A stretch of 64,000 nt of DNA, taken from assembly GCA_002205965.3 (NCBI GenBank), contig NADL03000750.1:1364001-1428000 (forward strand), written 5' to 3'. Each line of letters opens with the position of its first letter. The stretch's first letter is position 1. This DNA is from Kappaphycus alvarezii. Taxonomy: Eukaryota; Rhodophyta; Florideophyceae; Gigartinales; Solieriaceae. The notes beneath the pieces are model-generated. The model was not told the origin of the DNA and did no database searches. It was given only the letters and a program-made list of their open reading frames with translations. This document shows positions 11,116 through 21,027 of the stretch, piece by piece. Position numbers and translations under genes: made by a program.

Positions 11116-11122
11116 ATCTTAA

Positions 11123-11326
11123 GGAGCGAAGCCCTGGTCAAATTTATTACAAGCAACTGTAAATTCAGGTTGCTACGGGGAAACCCTGCTCAAATTTATA
11201 TGACAGGCTGTCTTTTTTTTGGCTGCCCTACCGAGTAACCCCTGCTAAAATTATCGGACAGCCTTTCTTGTTCTGGCTGCCCTACCGAGGAACCCTTGCC
11301 CGATTTAAAGGACAAACTGCTGTCTC
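11123..11326. repeat. Minisatellite, four units of ~47-54 bp
   Basis: Units begin at about 11123, 11169, 11221 and 11275. Each carries a 'gctrccctaccgag'-like start, 'aaccctgctcaaatttat' and 'gacaggctg'. The last two units are the most alike ('ggctgccctaccgag' in both). The array follows directly on the ~95 bp pair, so the whole 10.9-11.33 kb block is repeat-derived. Confidence 0.65.
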
Positions 11327-11349
11327 CTAGGAAATCCCGGGAAAATTCA

Positions 11350-11803
11350 TTAATTATAAGCTGGTTTTGAGGTTTTGCTTTCTATATTACGTGCGTAAAT
11401 ACTCAGTACATGATTGGTGATAATAAAGAAGCTGAGCAGCATGCCGATTACCAATCCGATAATTACTACTATCCTCGACACCCATATATCGACGATGTGG
11501 ATAGAGAATCCAGTTGCTCCGAGGAAGAAGGTAAAGGTACGGAAACTGAGTCGGATTCCAACCCGAACCCTGGTCGTACTCGGCTCCGAGATCAATTTGC
11601 ACGTCTACAACGAATCTTGGGTTGCCCCAAAGAATCTCGATGGTATATTCGGCTCCCGGCAGAGGCAAAGCGTTGCTAGGAACTCAAGTAGAAGCACTGT
11701 GGAGACGGCTACTCATTTGTTCAGTTCTTTAGCGAAGAAAATAGGAAGCATTTGCAGTTTCGTGAAAAAAAGACTCCACAGAAACAAAGACGAGTCTCGG
11801 TAG
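11350..11803. other. Overlapping open frames on both strands, unassigned
   Basis: Two plus-strand frames (11410-11679, acidic, 'SSCSEEEGKGTETESDSNPN'; 11414-11803, basic end 'VKKRLHRNKDESR') and two minus-strand frames (11387-11668; 11350-11595 with a hydrophobic stretch 'IVVIIGLVIGMLLSFFII') are all open over the same DNA. One may be a real small protein, with the minus frame looking like a single-pass membrane protein, but I cannot tell which. No family recognised. Confidence 0.2.
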
Positions 11804-12004
11804 TTCCTTTGTTGTGCGGAAAGAAACTGCAATAGAAGATCCAGTTCAAAATGGACCTCAGAGACGACATTCAAGTGTTCCGAACCATCAAACGGAGGTA
11901 CCTTAGAGTGAATTCATTGCTGTTGAAGATCAACGGGGCTCCCGGACGGCAACTCGTTTAGGACAGCGCAGAAAGTCGCCATCAAACGGAAACATCGGAC
12001 ACAG

Positions 12005-12262
12005 ATGAAGAAGCCCAGGAGGCAGTGGTTCCTGTGTAAGCTGTGTGATAAGTCTTCAGCACTCTGTGTGAAAAGAAGTTCCACTGTGATTCTAATGCAA
12101 ACACTCGGGCAGTACAGAACCAGTGAGAAGAAAGGATCCCACGTATTTCTCGTGCTTGTGAAAGGCCATTCCCATCGGACTCCGACCTTGAACGTCCTTT
12201 ACATACTTCAGCCCACGTTAAAGCCGCAAAAAAAAGGAAAGTTGGTTTTCGATAGACGATAG
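12005..12262 (+). CDS. Hypothetical small basic ORF, doubtful
   Basis: The frame has 85 codons with Cys-x2-Cys near the start ('FLCKLCDK') and a Lys-rich end. It resembles no family I know. It stands alone between the unassigned block and the TACTGTAC cluster, with no visible promoter. Probably a chance ORF. Confidence 0.12.
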   Translation: MKKPRRQWFLCKLCDKSSALCVKRSSTVILMQTLGQYRTSEKKGSHVFLVLVKGHSHRTPTLNVLYILQPTLKPQKKGKLVFDRR

Positions 12263-12471
12263 TGCATCAAAAACTCAAAAGAACTTCTGGTTTTTGTTAT
12301 AAATTGTTGATTGTTGCCTACACTACATTGTATTACAGTCAATACTTAGTCGCCACTCGCAACTTCCTTCCGCCTGTTCCAAATCGGGTGCCATCAGAGA
12401 CTATCTTTCTTGTCGCTGCACGCCTCCATAATTAAGTCCAGTTATTAGTTGGCAACGGGGATCTAGCTCTG

Positions 12472-12532
12472 CTGTACTGTACTGTACAGTAATGTACAGT
12501 ACTAAACTGTAACTACAATGTACTGTACTTTT
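12472..12532. repeat. Cluster of TACTGTAC/GTACAGTA motifs
   Basis: The 61 bp contain at least five overlapping or adjacent copies of TACTGTAC, GTACAGTA or near variants, on a local background of 'aatgtac'. The same octamer recurs singly in at least a dozen other places, mostly between 10 and 28 kb. Confidence 0.6.
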
Positions 12533-12558
12533 CAGTCTACTGTCTATCCGTCATAGCG

Positions 12559-12578
12559 CTGTCCTCATATGAGGACAG
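12559..12578. repeat. Perfect 20 bp palindrome
   Basis: CTGTCCTCATATGAGGACAG equals its own reverse complement. A near copy lacking one base of symmetry lies at 13625-13642 (tgccctcatatgaggaca), on the other side of the RNase H fragment. Confidence 0.8.
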
Positions 12579-12639
12579 TTTCTGTTACATTTGAAAGGGG
12601 AAAAGTTCTGGAAGCCCGAAAATTTTACTGCAAAAAAGG

Positions 12640-13000
12640 TTTTTTACACTAAGGTACAGTACAGTAGTTCTGGTCGCAGCGGTTTCAGATTGATCCTCCA
12701 ATCGTCCATCGTATGCAGGCGAGATAGCCTGTCGGCGAATCGGTTCACAGCAGACGGGAGGTAATGAGATTCGATGGATATGCCGAGACGAGTAAGCAAT
12801 CGATGTAACACTCGGAGCTCTCTCATGAGCGGTTTGGACTTTGTTGTCATAGCGTTCAAAATTGATACCACTGCTTGATTGTCCTCCCAGATCTTGAGGT
12901 GGGTTCCAGAGCGTAACATCCTTGCAAACGATCTGATGTTGTCCGTGACCGCGCTAACTGCACATGCGCCCTCGTTTCTGAAACCCCCACGATAATACTA
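12640..13000 (-). pseudogene. Retroelement RNase H fragment (DIRS- or Ty3-like)
   Basis: On the minus strand, 92 codons contain 'LKIWEDNQAVVSILNAM' (catalytic Asp in 'EDNQ'), 'LMRELRVLHRLLTRLGISIE' and 'SHYLPSAVNRFADRLSR' (final catalytic Asp in 'FADRLSR'). That is the RNase H fold as found after the RT of tyrosine-recombinase (DIRS/PAT-type) and some Ty3-like elements. In a neighbouring frame the preceding 'AVTDNIRSFARM' extends it upstream. No RT is recognisable before it, so it is an isolated remnant. I lean to DIRS-like because of the flanking inverted palindromes, but only weakly. Confidence 0.65.
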
Positions 13001-13739
13001 ACTGTATTTCTTTCCAAAATGAAGTCATTTTCACAACTTCTTGAGAAGAACCGACGTGGGCAAGGGAAAATTGCTCTAGCCTTAACCGAGGTTGTCGCAT
13101 CAAATATTATCCCGCAGAAGTAATTGAGTACTGTAATGGGTGGTCTGGTCATGACATCACCCTTCGCACCATCTCTCTCTTAGAGATTCCTTATTATTTC
13201 CTCTCCTAAGAATGCACTTTTGTGTTGCATGTTGAATCAATGCATGCCGACTCCCGCTACGGAAATGCTCAACAATTCTATGTAGTATATAAGTGGCTCA
13301 ACTTGTGTATAGGCACAGAAGAGAAGACAATAACGATAAAAGTAAAAAGGGGTATTAACGTCCGAACTACCGAACTGCTCATCTGAGTAATCAACTACGG
13401 GGAGCATGCAATCCGTGGTGGGCATAGTACTGATACCGGCAGTGATAAAGCACCCCGGGCTCGGTTAATCTGCTCGCGTTGAGCGACAGAGGTCAACAAT
13501 CTTGAAAAGTTTGTTTTGGTCGGCCATCTACACTCATGAACTAGTGCGGAGAGACAAGAAATGCGCTGAGGTGAAAAAAAATTCTGTTGAATAAAAAGTG
13601 CTAAAGTAGTCCTCAGAGGACAAATGCCCTCATATGAGGACAACGGTCCAATAGATACTAGCTGTGTTAGTAATAGGCCATTTCAAAGTATCTCACTCCT
13701 GCGCGTACAGTACTGCAAAGTCTACCCAAAAGCAACATG

Positions 13740-13942
13740 TACAGTATGTATGTACGGAGACCACATCCCAGGTGGTCGACGAGTACGCGGCCGCCATCGC
13801 GGCCCGTATCGGAAGCTCTAAGGCGAAGGTATCCTCTCGGCTTTATCAAAAGCTCAGCTATGCCATTTGGTCCACGTGTGCAGCTTCAGCGATTGGTCGT
13901 ACCCCGCAACATGCAGAAGTTTGCCTCCCGCTCCAGAGCTAG
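13740..13942 (+). pseudogene. 3' end of an RLE non-LTR retrotransposon (subfamily A-like)
   Basis: The frame ends with 'KVSSRLYQKLSYAIWSTCA' and a stop at 13940-13942. This matches the conserved C-terminal helix of the subfamily A elements ('RRIYQRLSCTLWSSIA' at 28.0 kb, 'IHIYQRISCTLWSSVA' at 21.1 kb). Only the last ~60 codons remain, so it is a heavily 5'-truncated insertion. Confidence 0.5.
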
Positions 13943-14247
13943 TCTACGTTAGTGGCCCTTTTCAAGTATTGAAGAAAATTAATGAGTAAAACTACTCCTG
14001 TGTATGTACTGTACGTGCATAGGTGGCCGCCGTGAAATGGTTTGAAACTGCTTAGACTGCGACTTGCCCAGGTGTATTGAGTCAAACAGTGAACAATCCT
14101 CATTACCTTTGGCTCTACGCTATTTCGTATCGTATATGTATGTCTATATATAACCACCTGACTTGCCGAGGCGCGGTCTGACCCTGCATCGTATCTCCCT
14201 TTCCATTCCCCCAACGTAGCGACTTGTTCTTCGATCCGAAATCCATC

Positions 14248-14903
14248 ATGCCGATCCAAAGGTCCTTCTTAATTCATTTCTTCCTCCTCACCTTGCTGCT
14301 GCATCGCTCAGCATCATCCCTACGACCCTCAACCCGTCCTTCATCAAACCATAGGTATCAGCGCTGAAACAGACGCTGAGTGCGTAAAGCTTTCGTGCCT
14401 GAGTTTAGATGGTTCTGGAACATGCGATGGAAGCAGTGAATGCGTTTGTTTACCTGGCCTTGATTTGATATGTGAAGAAGATGATGATTGTCAATCAGGG
14501 ATGCGGTGCACGGGCATAGCAGAATTTGCAAAATTCTGTCTAAGCGATCAGGATGCTGATGAAGTGAGGGTGTCTGTGTTGATGTAAGGGCTTTGAATGG
14601 CATGCCAGCTCATGAGCTTGTGTTTGAAAAGCATTGGCCCGCCAAGGTGATGTGTGATGGGATGGGTAGTTGTGCCACTAGAGGACACATGGTCGTGTGG
14701 CATGGCAAGCCAATGATGATGGGTACATATTGCGCCCTAGTGGTTGTGTCACCAAGACCATGATGGTGAACAGTCCGCGCTGGAAAAAGGCCTTACGAGT
14801 CCCCTCCAAGACAGACGGCCTGCAATACCTTGCCTTTGCAGCCCGCTACGCAACAAGCACAGAGGAGAGGTTAATGCAGGTCGCGGTACACATGGGATTG
14901 TAA
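14248..14903 (+). CDS. Secreted Cys-rich protein, frame interrupted three times
   Basis: An ATG at 14248 opens a classical signal peptide ('FLIHFFLLTLLLHRSAS'). The frame must change near 14353 to enter a Cys-rich domain of eight cysteines (14354-14570: 'CVKLSCLS', 'CDGSSECVC', 'CEEDDDCQSGMRC'), then near 14572 and near 14735, to reach 'NSPRWKKALRVPSKTDGLQY' and a stop after 'HMGL' at 14903. The four pieces join in order with no loss, about 218 residues. I know no named family. It is probably an extracellular protein of the host. The single-base shifts may be sequencing indels; I found no GT-AG intron that repairs the first one. Confidence 0.6.
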
Positions 14904-15013
14904 TTTGCTCGTTAAAACAGCTTATATTTCGTGACCTAGTAAATTGAAGACGTTTCGAGATTTAGAACTACATCCCGAATGCTCCTCGGGAACACCTGTC
15001 GCAACCGATATGC

Positions 15014-15689
15014 TCACACTGCAGTGATACAGACCTCGCCGCCAAAGGAACCTCTCGTGCCACACACGCCCTCCATGATCCAACGCGCAACATCTGCGCG
15101 ATCAATTTTAGTCCCTGGTGCCCGCTTATTACCATCGAAAGAGACAATCTTGCCGCCCTGCTTCCCATCTGTCAAACTCGTGGTCTCACGATCCACAAGC
15201 GTGCTGAATCCTTAATGGCAGTTTTCATTTCTGCCTCCTGGGCATCATGATCAGCCATAACATGCCTCAATATAAACTGCAAAACGCGCCCCATCCCCAT
15301 ACCAAAGTCGATTTTCGTACCACCAGCGCCCGTACTAGACACGCAAACAACCTTGACATGTGCAAGCTGAGCATTGTCACCCACGACTTGCATTAAGGCT
15401 TGTGCACTACGTTGACGAAGATCGGAACGTGCGAGACTGTCTGGAACTCCGACTGCGACGATGGCAACGTCAGCGGATGATGTGTCCAAGGCGTGGCGAA
15501 TATTTTGGGCGTTGCATGCGTCACCTTGAATGACGGATTTGCAAAGTTTTGCATCGGAGTGGGGAAGCTTTGATGGGGTGCGGAGGAAGGCATGGACGGT
15601 GGGCGGGTTTGAAGGGCGGCGGCCGTGCGGATGAATTGGAGGCCGAGACGGCCGGAGGCGCCGATGACGAGGATGGTGGGTTGGGTCAT
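15014..15689 (-). CDS. NAD(P)-binding atypical SDR / NmrA-like protein, two frame breaks
   Basis: The start is the ATG at 15689-15687, giving 'MTQPTILVIGASGRLGLQF', whose GxSGxxG is the dinucleotide-binding loop at the very N-terminus. The frame breaks near 15600. It continues with 'DTSSADVAIVAVGVPDSL', 'VKVVCVSSTGAGG' (strand and active-site region), 'MADHDAQEAEMKTAIKDS' and 'RLWIVRP'. After a second single-base break near 15190 it ends with 'GGKIVSFDGNK' and 'KIDRADVARWIMEG', stopping at 15014. About 225 residues, a normal length for NAD(P)H-binding atypical SDRs, which act as small cytosolic or plastid reductases; the substrate cannot be told. The domain order is complete, so the breaks look recent or artefactual. 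Confidence 0.8.
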
Positions 15690-16115
15690 GATGAAAAGGC
15701 GAGATTGTTTGAATACGGGAGGCTGGGTGATTTGAGTGGAACGTTTGAGTGTGTTGAGTTTGCGGATCGGGGGTAGTTGGGGAGAGGGATTGTTGGGGTA
15801 ATTAAGTAGGAAATATGGAGGGGTGTAAGGCTGGGAGGAACGGGGGGAGGTGGGATTCGGGGTCGGCATGTGAGGGATGTGGGGAAAGTACGGACGCTAG
15901 TTCCAAGCTGGCTAGTGACGGTGGTACTACGGATAGAAGGAGAATAGAGATATGTACAGTACGTGTGCATGAGTTGAGTAAGGGCCCTTTACTTGGAGAT
16001 TGATCTGAAGAAGGAACGATTGTCAATTGTCTTCTTACTACAATACAGGCATACAGATTGGTTCGAGTTTTTTTCTGCAGTACTGTTGTAAACTTCATGC
16101 CAATGCAAATGCAAA

Positions 16116-16440
16116 GGTTATAGGGGGAAATTTTGGGTTATTTTAATGCATGGAAGATGTGGTCGGTTTGGTAAATTACTATGCTTACAGTGTATTGATA
16201 TTGAAGTAAATATAGCCAAGTTGGCAGTGGTGGCTCCAATCTGTGACAAAAGCTACAATCTGTTACTGTTCGACTATGGCCCCCTACGGGAAATTTTCAA
16301 AGAAAAGAATCTTCTTCATAGCCCACTTGGTGAGATGAGCATTGACGGGTTACCTCCACACGGGGCTCATGCGTTATCATACCCCCCCCGAATCTTATGA
16401 AATAAAAGGTCTCATTTTCTCTGGGACTGTACAGTACTAG
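16116..16440. repeat. Longest copy of the dispersed repeat seen at 281 and 37664
   Basis: It shares 'gggttattttaatgcatgg' and 'gcgttatc/t' with the copies inside the duplication, with about 190 bp extra in the middle. An 84-codon frame runs through it ('LLLFDYGPLREIFKEKNLLH'), which may be a fragment of a coding element, but it matches nothing I recognise. It ends in 'gactgtacagtac'. Confidence 0.45.
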
Positions 16441-16820
16441 GTCTGTAACAAATTAAAAGCAAACTGAGCAGTAAAGTTACTTTTTTCAATTGAAACTACG
16501 ATAAGAAAATGACACAACACCAGACCAGAAATCATACCTTTCTTGAAATGAGTGAGAATTCTCCAAAGAAAGTCAGTGTAATCCAGTGAATGATAATTTG
16601 AGAAACACACTAACACTTTATCAAAGCAAATAGCTAACAGCAACAGGGATAACTAAATAAGTACGCATTACAGCAATCAGGATAACTTATGCAGCTTACT
16701 TGCCCCAGTAGTTGGGACTGATTTGAACTTTTGTGTTGGACGTTTGCTCGAGACAGAACTGGTGAAGGCAGGGTTACGTCCGTGACCAATATGCGCGTTG
16801 ATCCTCTGACCAGAACCAAA

Positions 16821-17267
16821 TCAAAGCTTTCCTTGGTTGCTGAATTTGCGTAACACTTGAATCATTACATATCCATGATAAAACCAAAAACAATCATAAC
16901 ATAAAATCAAGAACAAAAGACGGCTTGTGAATGGGCCATGACGGATGAATGGAGGATGGGAGTCGGAAGAACAAGCGACGACTTGGGGAGCAGAGACAGC
17001 AGCGGTGGCGACCAAAATCGAAGGTTATATAGCCCTGTTCAACGGGTTGCCTTCGCACTTCCGCAAGTACTTGAACACCGGAACCTTACCAGACAGACAC
17101 GTTGCCTCAGCGTTGGTGTACTTATGATAGACTGCTAGAATACGATGCAGCGTGTCACGCGTGACTTGCTTGTAGTGGTGGAAGGCAGACACGATGAAGC
17201 CTCTCGATACATTCACCCGTAATTTTCCAATCATAATACCAAAACAAAGAGACTGATATTTATTCAA
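16821..17267 (-). CDS. Hypothetical protein, two frames, doubtful
   Basis: The minus-strand frame 17267-17025 (80 codons, 'GFIVSAFHHYKQVTRDTLHR', 'LSGKVPVFKYLRKCEGN') can be continued after a shift into 17015-16821 ('LVATAAVSAPQVVACSSDS'). The plus strand is equally open (16945-17127, 'KIEGYIALFNGLPSHFRKYL'). Neither is recognised. GC content here is host-like, higher than in the neighbouring relics. One of the two strands may carry a small host gene. Confidence 0.2.
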
Positions 17268-17379
17268 ATAAAAAGTAAAGACTGTACATTATCCGAATTT
17301 TTCCGACGCCCCCGTTGTCTCCGACTTCCGCCCCAAATCTAGGCAAGCGTACTCTAGACGCGCTGGCGAGGCTATTACA

Positions 17380-19146
17380 AGGAAACGGTTCTATGCGCGG
17401 TCCGACGCCTGAACCCTAACTCCGCACCTGGCCTCAAAAGTATCTCACCGCAACTCCTGCACCTGGTGGCCAACACATGGGTGAGCTCTGAAGCTGGGGT
17501 GACGGATATCTCGGTACGAACAGCTGTTGTGTCGAGAACAGCTCATGGAGACCTCCCAAATGAGACAATCCCCCTTATCTCCTCTGCGACACTGTTGCCA
17601 ATCCAACCCGGCCAGACAAGATCCGCCCAATTGCAATTAGGACGGCCTTGCGGTGACTAGTGACCAAAGTTCTCTTACGCCAGGCATTGGGAGACACGAG
17701 GGAATACCACGCTCCACTACAGGTGGCCAACGAAGTGCACTGAGGACTGGATTCTATTGTACACGAAACCCGAAGACTGGTCTCCACCCAAGGTGAAGAT
17801 GAGGACTACGCGCTGGTTTTAGTGGATGCACATAATGCGTTCAACCGCTTTTCGAGACAGAAAATGATCGACCTTCTGCCGACCAAAGTGCCGTCGTTAT
17901 GCCGTTTTCTGAACATGGTGTATGTTCGTCAAATGCCGTCCCTAATCTTGCCTGCGGCATCGACACAAGACATCCCCAGCCAAGAAGGGATGCAACAAGG
18001 GGACCCAGCAAGTATGTTGATGTTCTCCATTGTCATACACCCACTGGCATGAGAAATTTCCGATCAGACCCAACTCCATTTACACAGATGGTATGCGGAT
18101 GACTGCACCCTGGTAGGCAATCACACTGAGCTCGACAAGGCTGTCGATATCCTGAGGTTTAAGGGACCTGATCATGGCCTGTATCTAAACCTGGCGAAGA
18201 CAAGCCTATTCTGGCCGCGCCACCCTGCCACTGAGACACCCCTACTGCACCGCTTTGCAAATGAGAACTTCTCAAATCACGGCATTGACCTCCTCGGCGC
18301 CCCGATCGGTTCGCCTGAATTCATGAAGAACTTTCTCAATGAAAAAATTTCAGGATGCAAAAACACTCTATCGCTGATCGATGGGATTGGGGATGCTCGT
18401 GTCCGGTTCCACCTCCACCGCGTTTGTGCCTCGGCATGCAAGCTACATCATGTGATGAAGCCAACACCGCCGAGTGTAACAAGCGTCCTGGCAACGAGGT
18501 TTGACCAAGAACAGATGGAATATTACGCTCGGTCAAACAACGTGCCGATGACAAGTGCGGTCCGTCAGCAAGTGGCTCTTCCGCTGCGCTTCAGAGGCCA
18601 CGGATTCACACCCATGGCAACGCTGAATCTAGCGTCGTGTGCGGCCAGCGTCATCGACTCCGAACTCTGTGCCGCTGCAATGCGCGGAGTGCAACAGGCC
18701 CATGGACAACCGAGGTGACCATGCCGCGTATTTTTGCAAAAAAGGCCTGGGGTGGACTACCCAGCACAATGCCGTGGTGAAGGTATTTGGCCGACAACTG
18801 TTCAGAGCAGCAGGAGTCGGCGTCCAATATGAGGTGAAATACTTACTTCCCGGACTGAATGCACGGCCTGCCGACATTCTAGTGTACCGGAGATCGGAAG
18901 AGATCAACACCTTGCCGCCCCTCCGGTGGCGTACGACGTCACAGTAACATCGCCATTCCAAGAGGGGTTCATGTCCATTGGAGCGCGTGAGGCGCGCGCC
19001 GTTGCCAATGCAGCGGGAAGACGGAAAAATAGGGAGCTTGCCAGCAAAGTAGCAGCCATCTCCCGTGAAGCCCTCCCAGGACGATCAAAACTGGGATGGA
19101 AGTTTGTGCCGCTAGCCTTCGACTCGCCTTCCCCTCCTAGCTTGAT
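17380..19146 (+). pseudogene. RLE non-LTR retrotransposon, subfamily A, ORF2 (RT to endonuclease)
   Basis: Across frames: 'RLNPNSAPGLKSIS' and 'VANTWVSSEAGVTDI' (17400-17510), 'VDAHNAFNRFSRQKM' (17824; first catalytic Asp), 'GMQQGDPASMLMFSI' (17990), 'WYADDCTLVGNH' (~18090; YADD active site intact), 'NLAKTSLFW', 'DLLGAPIGSP'. The post-RT region has 'DARVRFHLHRVCASACKL'. The Cys/His cluster 'CAECNRPMDNRGDHAAYFC' and 'TQHNAV' lead to the endonuclease signature 'RPADILV' (~18867) and 'YDVTVTSPF' (~18930). The element copies itself by target-primed reverse transcription. It is cut at 19146 inside the 'PLAFDSP' region and lacks ORF1 and the 5' end of ORF2. Confidence 0.85.
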
Positions 19147-19165
19147 TAATCTATGACAGAGAGGT
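19146..19165. repeat. 20 bp direct repeat, left copy (right copy 19682-19701)
   Basis: 'ttaatctatgacagagaggt' here and 'ttaatctatgatagagaggt' at 19682-19701 differ in one base and bracket ~516 bp. The left copy sits exactly where the subfamily A LINE reading stops. It may be a target-site duplication of an unidentified insertion. Confidence 0.5.
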
Positions 19166-19687
19166 CAGGGAAGCGGAGGGGTGCGACGCTGTATCTGAGG
19201 CCGGAATGGCTAGCAGAGGGGGCTGGGCTGGCAGGGGCGAAGGAGTTCGCAGCAGTGGGGGCTAGACTGCAGTGGAAGAGAGGGTGGGAGCGATGAATTA
19301 AGCGGGGTCGTTGTGAGGGGCGAATGCGGAGGCTATGTCCACATGGAAATGTGTCCACATGGAAATATTGGTAATTAAGGGTCTGGTGGTACTGCCTATC
19401 GCCGTTTCGGGCTCTTCATCAGTACTGTGCTCTTCATTTGGAAATGGCGCGCAAAATTTTCAAATACTGTGCGCTTTTGGAAATGGGGGTGTTTCTTTTT
19501 TTGATTCTGTGCCTTTTTGCAATGGCACAGTTGTGACGTTGGTGTACAGTAAATAATAGAGTGGAGCACTATTTTTTGAAATACTGTACCTTTATTTAAA
19601 ATTCTACGTTTGCAAAACCATTTGGTAATATATTATTGATCTACCGTTATATTGATTTTTGTACAGAATTTGAGCATTTGTTTAATC

Positions 19688-19722
19688 TATGATAGAGAGG
19701 TACATGGTTCCTCTCTATCATA
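19688..19722. repeat. Hairpin, 13 bp perfect arms
   Basis: 'tatgatagagagg' (19688-19700) pairs with 'cctctctatcata' (19710-19722) around a 9-base loop. The left arm overlaps the right copy of the 20 bp direct repeat. No coding region nearby requires a terminator here, so the role is unknown. Confidence 0.6.
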
Positions 19723-19955
19723 AATGTGTAAATGGGGGGTTAATTTACTGTGATAGATATGTGGGTTGGTATCCTGTAAATTTGTACCGGAGCGTTGATA
19801 TGGTATCATTGTCAAGCCAATTGCGAAACCGCACGATGCGTCTGAAGCTGTGGATGGCACTACAATCTACCAGGTGGAAGGGAGGCTATCATAGATTAAA
19901 CCATACAAATACATACAGAACGACACTGCATTCCGTTATTAAATGGGTATAGCAG

Positions 19956-20027
19956 ATACTGAACGCATTAAACTTCTTTCTTTTCTTATGGGACTGTACT
20001 ACGAAAGAACTTTAATGCATTCAGTAT
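19956..20027. mobile_element. 72 bp hairpin MITE-like element with 24 bp arms
   Basis: 'atactgaacgcattaaactt' continues 'cttt' (19956-19979) and is mirrored by 'aaagaactttaatgcattcagtat' read in reverse complement (20004-20027), with two mismatches and a 24 bp spacer. One arm recurs alone at 28134-28157, just past the end of the long LINE. Two occurrences of the same arm at unrelated sites suggest a mobile or dispersed unit. Confidence 0.55.
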
Positions 20028-20365
20028 GATGTAATAAAAAAAAAACGATTCACGCCCTCGAATTCCTTTTTCATAATACATACCGTACGTTCTGTATTAC
20101 AAACATATACTGTATACTGTACATAATAATACACGAGAAACTTTCCTTCAATGATTATACAGTGAGATAGGATCTTTACTCTTTACTTATCTTGAGAGAA
20201 AAAGAGACCCTTTATCTCATGATTTCTACTGGGGGATCAGGGAAGAACCCCGTCTGGACTTCACGTTGTGGGGTATGTTCTCTGTTTTCGGTGATTAATC
20301 ATGACTGCGGTGAGTGAATTAAATTTTCTCTGAGTGTACTGTAGAACAAATGCCGAGACATGTGT

Positions 20366-20960
20366 CTAAAGCTTCCGGAATTCAGACATAGGATGCTTCT
20401 CTCGGCGGTCAGCAGCGAAGTTACTCATGTCATGGAGCGCCTGGAGTCCGGTTGCCCCAATTTGTCCGTAAATGTCGATGGCCATAGGTAGAAGCTCCAT
20501 ACCCTCGGCACGACAAGGTAGCGCATAGTGTTCCCTTTTACGCTTTTCGGCTCGTGTCAGTGCTGAGAGACCTCCATCTGCCTGGTTGCGATATGGGACG
20601 GAATGAGGACTGACAATGGTGACGTCAATACCCTGTAGTGTGGGCGCGAATAAGGGGTCGTCGATGACGAGGTCCAGTGCGCGTTGCTCGGCTGGGCTCT
20701 TGTAAAGGTCTGCGGCAAAGACTCGCTCCCGAATTACGGTGATGGAGATGGCCGGTCCAGTAAGTTCCCGGTATAGAATATCCCGAAGACGGTTGTGACG
20801 GCGCACCGCACCGACACCCTTTGCAAGTTGATGCGTGGTGGCCCACAGTATCCAGGAGCGGGGGAACAGTGTAGTTTCCTTCCAGGCAGGTAGGGCAGCG
20901 CTGGATGCCACAGAATATTGGGTTGCCTAAGCAAAGGTCGATCATCGTGCGCCATATCTC
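20366..20960 (-). pseudogene. RLE non-LTR retrotransposon tail, subfamily B (endonuclease domain)
   Basis: Minus strand. 'WRTMIDLCLGNPIFCG' and 'RCPTCLEG' start the Cys/His cluster, followed by 'TVGHHASTC' and, after one frame change, 'VRRHNRLRDILYREL'. Then come 'RALDLVIDD' and 'GIDVTIVSPHSVPYR' (endonuclease Asp pair) and 'AIDIYGQIGATGLQALHD', with a stop at 20366. From the REL core to the end the frame is open for 181 codons, one of the better preserved stretches. The element is 5'-truncated just before the zinc cluster. Confidence 0.8.
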
Positions 20961-21027
20961 CCTGAGGTGTACAGGTCAGTGGACGGCAGCGGAATTGTTG
21001 AGAGTGTACACCGACTGACCGACTATT

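Noticed and set aside
10763..11122. 119-codon Cys/Pro-rich ORF
   Set aside because: It overlaps an ACC-rich stretch and the ~95 bp tandem units; openness is explained by repeat composition.
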